NCBI GenBank assembly: GCA_001247695.2
Contig: LGRX02029372.1
Location: forward strand, 1 to 33,969
Direction of reading: 5' to 3'
Length of the DNA stretch: 33,969 bases
From: Cymbomonas tetramitiformis
Taxonomy: Eukaryota > Chlorophyta > Pyramimonadophyceae > Pyramimonadales > Pyramimonadaceae
This document shows, piece by piece, positions 10,023 to 17,914 of this stretch. Below the pieces are notes generated by a model. That model searched no databases and was not told where the DNA came from. It was given only the letters and a program-made list of their open reading frames with translations. Each line of letters begins with the position of its first letter. Within the stretch, counting starts at the first letter, position 1. The translations under genes were made by a program, and so were the position numbers.

Positions 10023-12328
10023 ATGCCTAAGTCAACAAATATCACTAACATTGAATTCTACGATCAAGAGAAGGTTGAGAAGCTCATATACGAAGGAAAC
10101 ATTTCAGATTTTACTTTCTCTATCTCTAGGGATGAATCGATTACGACAAATTCCAAAAAACAAATGAAACATTTACTATTGAAGCTTGAAAATTCCAACG
10201 ATGGAAAAGTAGAGGTCAAATATAAACCATCTCGATGTGGTCGGTATTATGCTCAAACCGACATCTCAACCTACCAAGGTATGCCTCGAGAAATAAGAGC
10301 ATATCTTGCCAAAGACATTTATCATGATATCGATATTAAGAATTGTGCATACACCATCGTCAAAGTATTGTGTGGTGATGCTTCAACACCAAATTTGGAT
10401 GAATATTTGAACGATCGAGAGTCGATTATAGAAAACCTTATGAAAGCCTACAATTGTGACAAAGATTTACCGCTAAGCTTTTTGGTCAAGTACAAAAAAC
10501 TTGGCATGAAAAAAATAATGTTCCCATAAACGATATAAAGAATACCTTTGGAGGAAAGCTTTCCCATGAACTTAAGAACACGATATTGCCTCACCTCAAA
10601 GTCTCTTCGGGTAGTGAGTTGTCTAGACTAGTGTTCTCGAAGGAATGTGAAATATTAATGGTCATCAAGAAACACTTGGAGGACGAGGGGCATGATATAG
10701 GATCATTAATATTTGATGGATTGTTGCTTAGAAAATCTGAGGAGAATATTGACGATATTATTTACTCGTGTGAAAAAGCAATTGTTGAACACTTCGGTGT
10801 TGAATACTCAAGAATCAAACTCATTGTTAAACCTTTTGAGGAGTGTAGTGATGTTGAGGCGAAATTGGAAAAGGCATGGTCAAATAGGGACACCGCCATG
10901 CCGACAACAATAATTCCGATGACCGATAAAGATGCCGCTCATGTCTTTTTGAGATATCACAAAGACAAATTGAAGTTTTGTGAGGACACCTTTTATATCT
11001 ACGATGAAGGTGTATGGTACAAGGATGACAAGTATCATTCAAGATTGTTTAAATTGTGTGATGGAATTGAGGAGGAGTTGAAAGGCGGTCCAAGAATGAC
11101 AACCGCTTGGGGTGAAGATTTAGGTCCCTTCAACCGACTTGCAATGATGTTACCCAGATTTGTAAGACAAGACAATTGGTACAAAAGGACTTTCAAAAGT
11201 GGAGTGGGTATGATACATTTTAACAACGGCATATATAACATGACCACCGGTACACTACAAGATTTTGATCCAAGCATTGTGTCATTTCATAAGCTAGATT
11301 ACGATTTTCCGGACTTGAGCAAAGTGGACCCAAAAGTGGAACAAGAGGTTTATTCAAATATATTTAAAACCCACATCCAAATGTAGATCATCGGAATTAC
11401 ATAATCCAATCCTTAGCCATGGCATTGGGAGGACATCTCTTGAAAGAAAAGAAGTTCTTTATCCATGTCGGAGAATCCAATGCCGGAAAGGGTGTGTTAT
11501 GCAATTTCCTAGAAAACACGTTTGGGGATTATATAGGACACATGTGTGGTGAAAACTTGGTGTATAGCAAAGGAGGCGAGCCAGCAAAAAAACAATCTTG
11601 GCTTGTGGACTTCATCGGAAAGAGAATTGTGTTATCAAACGAAATGAAGATGCAAAGCCCTTTAGATGGGAATATGATAAAGATTGCGGCATCGGGTGGT
11701 GATAAGGTCGTTGGTCGAAAGAATTATCAAAATGAAATGTCGTTTTACTTATTGACATCGTGTTTCTTGATGTGTAATGATATGCCGGTCATCGAGCCGA
11801 CGGACGACGCGGTAAAGAATCGAGTGAGGATCTCTCAATGGAACGTGCAATTTGTAGAGAAAGAAAAGGTGAACGGCAAGACACGATTGCTGAGGGACGA
11901 TGCAATCAAAGACAAGATCGATACCATCGAGTGGCAGCATGCATTTCTCAAAATATTGTTTGAAGCTTACAAAGAATATGCACGACATGGCCTTATAGAG
12001 CCTAAAGACATGATGGAGATCAGAGACACATGGTTGGGAGGTTCGAGCATAGAGAAATTATTGTTTGAAGAGTTCGAGGCAGTCGACAATGTCCGAGAGG
12101 CATCTCAAGGAGTCGAGAATGAGTACTATATATGTCAAATTTAGTAGGATATATAATACATTGAAGAGAATGGAGGGCTTTGGAAATATGTCACAAACAA
12201 AATTAGGAAGAGAACTTACAAAGATGGGATTTGATAATTGGCAAAAGAAGATAGACAAATGTGGTGTTGCTTGTCGTGTAGGATTGAAACCAAAGAGCCA
12301 CGAGGAATATAGTAATATGATCCTCTAA
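10023..12328 (+). pseudogene. TV-Pol (family A-related polymerase) fused to SF3 helicase, frameshifted
   Basis: This is the replication protein type of many virophages and Polinton-like viruses. The N-terminal part has GRYYAQ then DIDIKN (about 10330-10347, polymerase motif A-like). The segment starting 10586 has LIFDGLLL (about 10700-10723, motif C-like). The C-terminal half is an SF3 helicase. Its Walker A GESNAGKG lies at about 11470-11493, followed by RIVLSNE (motif B), GGDKVVGRK (B') and CNDMP...DDA..NR (sensor and Arg finger, about 11770-11825). A C-terminal winged-helix-like tail follows. Three frame changes break it: at A7 (10509-10515), near 11377 and near 12125. Each flanking frame continues the family pattern, so this is one decayed gene of about 765 codons. 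Programmed shifting at A7 is possible, but three sites argue for decay. Confidence 0.82.
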
Positions 12329-12331
12329 GTC

Positions 12332-12530
12332 TACGGTCTATGGTCTACGGTTTGCGTAAACAATTATAATTCAAACAATTAATGCATATAATCATCAACA
12401 ATCATATTAGTATACGGTCTATGGTCTACGGTTTGTGTAAACAATTATAATTCAAACAATTAATGCATATGATCATCAACAATCATATTAGTCTACGGTC
12501 TATGGTCTACGGTTTGTGTAAACAATTGTA
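12332..12530. repeat. 81-bp tandem repeat with GTCTAYG iterons
   Basis: Two and a half units. ACGGTCTATGGTCTACGGTTT (one base varies) starts at 12332, 12414 and 12494. Each starts with two to three GTCTAYG heptamers and GTTTGYGTAAAC, followed by an AT-rich tail with AATTCAAACAATTAATGCAT. These are the same modules as in the terminal repeats. They sit between the convergent TV-Pol and methyltransferase genes, so they could act as an internal replication or termination site. Confidence 0.85.
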
Positions 12531-12545
12531 ATTCATGTGTGTTGG

Positions 12546-13178
12546 TCATGGGTCATCGTATGTTAATAAGATTTTCAATAATTCAAATGGGATACAATAT
12601 GCATCCTCTAAAGATTGTCCCGTGCTATGAGAGGCACATGAGGATTGAGTTCTTTGAGCAGTCTTCATATGTCTTCCATGTATTTGCTTATGTATACAAG
12701 GAGTCTCTCTACTACAGTTCTTTAAGTATACATTAGGTTTATTAGTCCATATATTAGTATGTTTTCTATACTCCTTTCCATACATGCAATAAGAACATGT
12801 ATACATATATTTATTGATATCTTTCATTATCTCTCGATGTTTAAGCAATCCTCCGTCTGAAGGATTCTCTATATACCAATAAGTAGGTTTATAGTATTCT
12901 ATGATCTCTAATGTTCTCTTTACTATGTTATCAGCCAATTCAAGATTTCTTACTCCTTTGCGTTTTGCTTTAGAATATTCTACACAGGGAGGTGATCCCC
13001 AAATTATGTCAAAGTGTCTTTCGGGATACATCCTATAATTCCATTGAAGTATGTCTACAGCATGTGTAGGATTATATTTATGATGAATGTCAAGAGAGAT
13101 TATATCAATATCAGTATATATATGTCTCAATGCTTTACCAACTGAAGATGTACCGCAGAATAATTCTAATACTCTCAT
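12546..13178 (-). CDS. C5-cytosine DNA methyltransferase
   Basis: A 210-residue protein transferring methyl from S-adenosylmethionine to cytosine C5 in DNA. Motif I ELFCGTSSVGKAL (residues 4-16) binds the cofactor. Motif IV GSPPC (about residues 60-64) carries the catalytic Cys. WYIENP (about 100) matches motif VI. The C-terminal AYCIPFELL resembles the conserved helix after motif X. It is shorter than bacterial Dcm-type enzymes, with little room for a target-recognition domain, as in other compact viral enzymes. The ATG at 13178 directly follows a TATA-rich leader that is identical to the one of the next minus-strand gene. It may protect element DNA or mark it, but the specificity is not predictable. 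The frame is intact. Confidence 0.82.
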   Translation of the reverse strand: MRVLELFCGTSSVGKALRHIYTDIDIISLDIHHKYNPTHAVDILQWNYRMYPERHFDIIWGSPPCVEYSKAKRKGVRNLELADNIVKRTLEIIEYYKPTYWYIENPSDGGLLKHREIMKDINKYMYTCSYCMYGKEYRKHTNIWTNKPNVYLKNCSRETPCIHKQIHGRHMKTAQRTQSSCASHSTGQSLEDAYCIPFELLKILLTYDDP

Positions 13179-13210
13179 TTGTATATAATATCTTTATAGA
13201 AACTGTAGAC
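13179..13210 (-). promoter_or_regulatory. putative promoter of the methyltransferase
   Basis: The 32 bp before the start codon are identical to 13509-13540 before the DUF5754-like gene. On the minus strand it reads GTCTACAG...TATAAAGATATTATATACAA and runs directly into ATG. It combines one GTCTAC iteron with a TATA-like box, which suggests a shared element-specific promoter with a very short leader. Confidence 0.6.
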
Positions 13211-13214
13211 TTAA

Positions 13215-13508
13215 TCATTGCAATTTAAACTTATCTTTGAACAATTGAATGTTGCGTTGCTTAGAAGTTGTTGGTCCCCACAGTATATGTTTCGACAAAG
13301 AGCCTGCGGTATCACATGATGACCAGTCTTCGTTTACTCGATGGCGACGTAGGTAATTATCTCTTGTATTTCGATCTTTATTCATTGTATAATCAGTGTA
13401 TCCTTTTGCTCCAAAATGAATTGTCTTCTTGTTGTCAAACACAGCCATAAGTTTCTTATTCTTCTTGGTGGATGAAGTGATCTTTACCGTTGAATAGTTA
13501 CATTTCAT
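13215..13508 (-). CDS. DUF5754-like small protein
   Basis: A 97-residue basic protein. It has the pattern KLMAVF..KKTIHFGAKGYTDYT (about residues 19-42), D-x-nRdnYLRRHrvnEdW (about 45-63), then TAGSLSKHILWG (about 67-78). This ordered set matches my memory of the DUF5754 family found in Polinton-like viruses, virophages and giant viruses. Its function is unknown. The frame is intact, starts in the same promoter context as the methyltransferase, and forms a two-gene minus-strand group with it (36-bp gap). The family call is from memory, without a search. Confidence 0.7.
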   Translation of the reverse strand: MKCNYSTVKITSSTKKNKKLMAVFDNKKTIHFGAKGYTDYTMNKDRNTRDNYLRRHRVNEDWSSCDTAGSLSKHILWGPTTSKQRNIQLFKDKFKLQ

Positions 13509-13540
13509 TTGTATATAATATCTTTATAGAAACTGTAGAC
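13509..13540 (-). promoter_or_regulatory. putative promoter of the DUF5754-like gene
   Basis: An exact copy of 13179-13210. Here it is followed on the upstream side by more GTCTATGGTCTA iteron sequence (to about 13553), which separates this minus-strand unit from the divergent plus-strand gene at 13634. Confidence 0.6.
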
Positions 13541-13556
13541 CATAGACCATATACCG

Positions 13557-13575
13557 AAATAATCCACTTAAAGAC
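13557..13575 (+). promoter_or_regulatory. second copy of the 19-bp upstream motif
   Basis: Identical to 9977-9995. It lies 58 bp before ATGCCTAA at 13634. With the iterons at 13533-13553 it forms a compact divergent control region of about 90 bp. Confidence 0.4.
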
Positions 13576-13633
13576 CAATAATACTTGAGGTAGAACAAAC
13601 AACATACTAACTTGAATACTCGCTATTGCAATT

Positions 13634-14394
13634 ATGCCTAACTATCTTCTTTGGAAAAGCGACGAAGACATCAAAGTAAAGGTGGTTACCGATGTCGAAA
13701 TTGGACGGAAGCCGATGAGATATATATATATATACACAATGTAAAAGACAACACTTACCTAAGTGCTCATCGTGATCGTAAACACTTATATTGGTCGGAA
13801 AACAAGTCTACTTGGGAGACTTGGACCATTACTAAAGATCGGTACTTCAGGTCTTGTCATCGGACCTATTTCCACTTTGACGAGGATCCTAGAAAATATT
13901 GGCAATGCCATGAAAAGATACCAACCGCTGTCCGATGTGATAAAGAGCATATAATCGTTGAAGAGCAAGTGACCTCGACATTGGTAAGCGAGGATGAAAA
14001 GGCAAGAGATCTCATGAAAAATATTGAAGAGATTCTCGATAATGTCAATATGGATAAGCAATATAGAGATAAGACCAAAAAACTTAGATTCAATCTAGAA
14101 TGGGCATTTTTACTTGGGCACACGACGGGAGCATTGGGCAGTGGTGGCTTTCACACACCTCACAATATCTCATCCAAGAAAGGGAAAGGTGTATGTGTGA
14201 CACCGGTTGAGGACCGAAAACTCCCAAAATGGAAACAACACTTATGGAGATTGTCAAATGAATTAATAAGCATGGTTGACAAAGATTTTGCGGAGGGAGA
14301 GTATGTTGTGAACTATTCTAAGATGACAACCGGAGACCACTATGTGAGAAAGCATGTAGACAAAGATGATGTGAGCTTTCAATATAGCTCATAG
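13634..14394 (+). pseudogene. beta-trefoil-like N-domain plus HxD (possible 2OG oxygenase) domain, truncated
   Basis: ATG at 13634 begins a frame that runs into a (TA)n tract at about 13720-13732. The continuation lies in the neighbouring frame (13651-14394), so a microsatellite length change probably broke the gene. After the tract, IYIHNVKDNTYLSAHRD...WETWTI resembles a beta-trefoil/fascin-like lobe. The C-terminal part has VVNYSKMTTGDHYVRKHVDKDD, where H-x-D could be the first iron ligands of a 2OG-Fe(II) oxygenase. The distal His/Arg part is absent because the frame ends at 14394, where the polymerase fragment begins. Both domain calls are tentative. Confidence 0.4.
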
Positions 14395-15901
14395 AGGTGC
14401 ACAAGAGCACTTCAGAATTTTGTTTGAACATTTCATTAATGTGCTCAAAAGAGCACCGGGTAGTGTTTTATACACAGGGGCTGATATAATGTGCATGAAC
14501 ATAAAGAGTATACGATTTATTGATTCCAACTTATTCATGACAGAACCGGTATACAAATTGCCATCGACATATGGTTTTAAGGTCGAACACGGAACTTCCA
14601 ATGTGGCAATTCTAAGACAAGCAGTGACAAAATTCAGAGAGATCTTTTTAGACATCAGTTCTAATGACTTCGATCCATTTAGCTATCTTACGGAACCCCA
14701 GATGGCTATCAATATGTGGAGAAACAAATATATGCCCGAAAGAACGGTAGCCATCCTCAGCTCGTGTGCTCCAAAAACCAAAAACACATCAATGAAAGAG
14801 AATCAATGGCTCGATTACTTGGAAAATGAAGAGGGAATTCTAATGTACCGTGACCTGGATGGTAATCGAACTTACAAATTGAAGGACTTAGGTATATCAG
14901 TCGATGGTCGACGGTTCGAAACAGACAAAGATGTGTTTATGTTTTTGGGAGATTGGTTTCATGGAAATTTAAATGTGTTTCACAAAGGCGACATTCAATA
15001 TGAAAGTGGTCGACACTCAGGCTTGACATTTGAAAGAGTGAATAAAAAAACTATAAATGAGATTAGACACTTACAAAGTGCCGGGTACAATATTACCTTC
15101 ATATGGGAAAGTGATTGGGATAAGCAAGTGGCGAAACTCAAACAGACGGACAGAGGAAACATATTTCTAGAACGGCAAAAGCATCTTTCACCACTTGTAT
15201 ATCGAGATGCTTACCACGGGGGTCGGGTTCAGATCGTACGAACATACTTTTCACCGTCTACCGATGTGCACATAAGAAAGATAGATGTCAATTCAGAGTA
15301 CCCTTATGTTATGAAATATAAATTGTTTCCCGAGGGTCATCCAAAGATTATCAGAAAGTTTACAAGCACCGATATCAACGACTTCTTTGGCATTATTAAA
15401 TGCAAGATACGACCACCCAAGGACATACTCATTGGTGTGCTGCCATATAGAGACCCAAAAATTGATAAGTTGGTATTTCCAAAGTACCCGATGATCGGCA
15501 CATGGATTACTCCGGAAGTCAACGAAGCCATCAATATGGGATACGTTATAGAAGAGATCTACGAAGTAGCACATTGGGAAAACACGTCTCGCAATATCTT
15601 TAAGGGTTACATTGACACATTCATGAAATTGAAGGCAGAATCAAGTGGCATTGATGTATATGACGAAAGCGGGGAACTCAAAGAACCAACCGATGAAGAA
15701 TTAGAGCATCGAGTTCAACAATTTCAAGAACACGAACAAGTGACTCTCGATAAGTCCAACATCAAAGACAATCCAGGCATGTATAAAGTCAGCAAGATGA
15801 TGCTTGTCGCTTTAGGGGGGAAACTCGGTGAACGACAAAACAAACCAAGGACGAAGGTCAGGAGAGGGCGGGACCGGTGCAAACGCCATTTTAATATATG
15901 A
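14375..15901 (+). pseudogene. protein-primed DNA polymerase B, truncated
   Basis: Recognisable blocks of the Maverick/Polinton type PolB occur in order. They are YTGADIMCM and FIDSNLF (exonuclease region, about 14470-14540), ILRQAV..FREIF...FDPF (about 14605-14685), the inserted endonuclease-like GDWFHGN (about 14948), FIWESDW, RDAYHGGR, DVNSEYPYVM (motif A, about 15283-15312) and GGKLGER (motif B-like, about 15815). Missing are the N-terminus with the first exonuclease motifs, an internal stretch between STYGFKVEHG and SNVAILR where the family has extra residues, and everything after motif B including the DTD catalytic motif. The frame has no upstream ATG. It cannot be an active polymerase. 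Confidence 0.83.
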
Positions 15902-16175
15902 TACAGGGGCAACGTCCACCCAAATGAGCACAGCAGATGCCAGACTTATAGGAATAATTAAACCAGACGGTACGTCCGATTATCATAATCAACCACAACG
16001 TGCTACCGGTATAGGCGGTTCGGTTGCCAGAACACAATATTCCGACGTTCCTTTAATATTACCAGCGACCGGTGAAGTCACAGAAGGCTCGGTATTGGTT
16101 TATCCTAACGCTATAGGATTGTTAGGTATTTCACATATAAAACACTTTAAACGATACCGCGTGAAATTTAAATAG
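15828..16175 (+). CDS. retropepsin-like aspartic protease
   Basis: About 95 residues hold the single-domain retropepsin pattern. ILIYDTGATST has the catalytic Asp in D-T-G, GIGGSVARTQYSDV is a flap-like Gly-rich hairpin, and GLLGISHIKHFKRYRVKF is the iLG-x-x-hL signature near the C-terminus. Such enzymes act as homodimers. The frame overlaps the broken polymerase end (15828-15901) and has no ATG before the domain. The 5' end is therefore probably lost in the same deletion that removed the polymerase palm. It lies 13 bp before the fibre gene, suggesting a role in processing a structural or precursor protein; that is inference. Confidence 0.72.
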   Translation: MNDKTNQGRRSGEGGTGANAILIYDTGATSTQMSTADARLIGIIKPDGTSDYHNQPQRATGIGGSVARTQYSDVPLILPATGEVTEGSVLVYPNAIGLLGISHIKHFKRYRVKFK

Positions 16176-16188
16176 GTACATATGATAT

Positions 16189-17151
16189 ATGTCAAGTTTT
16201 GGACAAAGTTTAGTTTGTAAGAATTTAACATGTACAACGATTAATGGCAATTCACCATCGGGTGGCAGTTCAAAATGGACCGATGTTGCAGGGACAGATA
16301 ATATAGAACGAGGTAACGGAGACGTGATTGTAAAAGATACATTAATAGCTGAAAACGCAACGATCAACGACAAATTGACTGTTGAGAACGATATTGATAT
16401 TCAATCTGGCGGTATTCAAGCTGCCGCCGGTAATTTTACTGCTTGTAATAGTATCAATTTAAAAGCTAATAGTGTATCAGCATTTTCGGGAAATTTTGTA
16501 ACAATAAATAATAACACAGAAGTAAAGGGTCAAATACTCAATATTGCACAATTAGGTCCTGAAACTAATATAGAAATGCAAGGACCTAAAAGTGCTAGTT
16601 CAACTTTTATTATTCTGAATACCACTGGTGTAGACGAAGCAAATGCTACAACTATATATTTTGTAAATTTTAAAAAGAAACCTGATAATAATACATTTTT
16701 TAGAATTAATATGTCGGGTGATATTTCCGGAGTTCGTAATGTGGCGTTAGAAAGATTGACATTGCCGACACAGTTGTCTTATAAAGGTTGTCAAATTATT
16801 ACTGCTTTGACAGGTGGAAATGTAAATGACAGAACAGTAGTTATACCAGCGGGTAAATTCATTTGCTTCTTTGATTTGACGTTAGGTGCAGCCGATGTAG
16901 ATTCTGGTGTAAAAGTCATGAATATCACATTTAATACATCTGCTCTTCCAATAACGAACGCACAAGTAGATGATAGAAAATATACAATAGATGTAAGTGC
17001 AGTTTCAACAAACGATATTAATGATCCAATTGATGGATTGGTATATGACATTTTTGTAGAAAGTGGGCAATATGTGTTAAAACTGGACAGTGGACGCAAT
17101 TTACAGGGACAACGTATAAACTTCCTGGCAAAATTTATAGAAATGCAGTAA
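16189..17151 (+). CDS. fibre/spike-like structural protein
   Basis: A 320-residue intact frame beginning ATG at 16189. Residues about 40-130 contain repeated short beta-type segments (GDVIVKDTLIAENATINDKL, VENDIDIQSGGIQAAAGNFT, INLKANSVSAFSGNFVTINN) typical of trimeric fibre shafts in phages and viruses. The remaining 190 residues look like a globular beta-rich head (FRINMSGDISGVRNVALERL onward). It is low in Cys, rich in Asn, Thr and Val, and has no signal peptide or membrane segment. I do not recognise a specific family. The place near the element end and the lack of a capsid gene suggest a receptor-binding fibre left after deletion of the capsid genes. Confidence 0.55.
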   Translation: MSSFGQSLVCKNLTCTTINGNSPSGGSSKWTDVAGTDNIERGNGDVIVKDTLIAENATINDKLTVENDIDIQSGGIQAAAGNFTACNSINLKANSVSAFSGNFVTINNNTEVKGQILNIAQLGPETNIEMQGPKSASSTFIILNTTGVDEANATTIYFVNFKKKPDNNTFFRINMSGDISGVRNVALERLTLPTQLSYKGCQIITALTGGNVNDRTVVIPAGKFICFFDLTLGAADVDSGVKVMNITFNTSALPITNAQVDDRKYTIDVSAVSTNDINDPIDGLVYDIFVESGQYVLKLDSGRNLQGQRINFLAKFIEMQ

Positions 17152-17223
17152 TAGCAAATTTCTTCGGTAAATATTAAAAAAATTAAAATAGTGGAATAAC
17201 TGGGTCATCATAAGATACGAAAA

Positions 17224-17572
17224 GAAATAAAAATGACTTAGTGGTGTTTACATCAGTAGATCGACAATATGATATACATAAATATACAAGAAATATGTTT
17301 ATGTAAACCGTAGACCGTAGACTGTAGACTCACATATATCTTACATATATCTTACATATATCTTACATATATCTTACATATAAAATACAATAAATATCTT
17401 TATATAAACCGTAGACCATAGACCATAGACTTACATAAAATATACATATGACATACACATAATATACATAAGATTACCATAAATATATGTTTACACAAAC
17501 CATAGACCATAGACCATAGACCACACATGTCATCCATTGACATATGGGACCCCTAAGCACCATACATGTAGT
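17224..17572. repeat. right terminal inverted repeat, 349 bp
   Basis: Reverse complement of the left copy, ending GCACCATACATGTAGT directly before GTGGAC. It carries four ATATATCTTAC units, against three on the left, and one extra heptamer in the middle GTCTAYG cluster. Apart from these unit-count differences the copies look near-identical, which implies fairly recent insertion or gene conversion. Confidence 0.9.
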
Positions 17573-17797
17573 GTGGACTCCTACAACCCGGATGTGCAGT
17601 ACAATCCGATGAACACGGCTTTGTACTGGGGGTTTTGGGAATTCGGCGTCAAGGAGTACGTCAAATACCTCTTAGCCGGCACGGACCTCGCCTCAACATG
17701 TGCTGCCGAACACAAGAAGATTCTCGCATCCTTGGCGGTGGATGTTTCAAAGGTTTCGAAGAAGGCAGTTGACTGCGCCGCAAAAATAGGAAAGTAG
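17573..17797 (+). pseudogene. 3' part of the interrupted oxygenase frame
   Basis: It starts with the second GTGGAC copy and reads on in the same frame as 7019-8062 (Val-Asp, then SYNPDVQYNPMNTALYWG). It encodes 74 codons to TAG at 17795. The tail is helical and Lys/Ala-rich, with STCAAEHKKILASLAVDVSK. Before insertion the gene would have ended here. The call depends on the exact phase match across the insertion. Confidence 0.65.
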
Positions 17798-17800
17798 GAG

Positions 17801-17914
17801 GGCACGGACCTCGCTTCCACATGCGATGCCCGACACCAGAAGATTCTCAAGTCCTTGGCGGTGGGTGTTTCAAACGGCTTGAAGAAGGCAGTTGACGGCG
17901 CCGCAAACAGTTAG
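17801..17914 (+). repeat. tandem duplication of the gene's last ~120 bp
   Basis: GGCACGGACCTCGC starts at 17678 and again at 17801. The second copy is in frame with the first after the TAG and encodes a diverged GTDLASTCDARHQKILKSLA tail ending at its own TAG (17912-17914). The open downstream copy suggests the original stop is a late mutation, or that the duplication followed gene death. Confidence 0.75.

Larger units (their letters stand above)
8063..17572. mobile_element. Polinton-like / virophage-like element, 9510 bp
   Basis: Long terminal inverted repeats (8063-8393 and 17224-17572) begin ACTACATGTATGGTGC. The insertion is flanked by a 6-bp duplication GTGGAC (8057-8062 and 17573-17578). 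Six-bp duplications and TIRs of hundreds of bp are known for Maverick/Polinton elements. The cargo (TV-Pol/SF3 helicase, protein-primed PolB, DNA methyltransferase, DUF5754-like protein, protease, fibre) belongs to the Polinton/PLV/virophage gene pool. No major or minor capsid protein, packaging ATPase, rve integrase or tyrosine recombinase was found. Several genes carry frameshifts or deletions, so this is a defective copy. AT-rich composition and codon use differ from the host frame it interrupts. Confidence 0.85.

Noticed and set aside
10509..10515. Programmed -1 frameshift at A7 in TV-Pol
   Set aside because: Two further frame changes occur without slippery sequence, so decay or sequencing error is the simpler view; not excluded.
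16189..17151. Fibre-like protein as the major capsid protein
   Set aside because: It is only 320 residues, with shaft-like repeats and no double jelly-roll pattern; fibre fits better.
8063..17572. Integrase, packaging ATPase and capsid genes inside the element
   Set aside because: I looked for DDE integrase, FtsK/A32-type Walker motifs and capsid-length frames and found none; the only clear Walker A is in the SF3 helicase.
8063..17572. LTR retroelement because of terminal repeats and a retropepsin-like protease
   Set aside because: The repeats are inverted, not direct, there is no reverse transcriptase or RNase H, and the target duplication with DNA-virus cargo fits a Polinton-like element.
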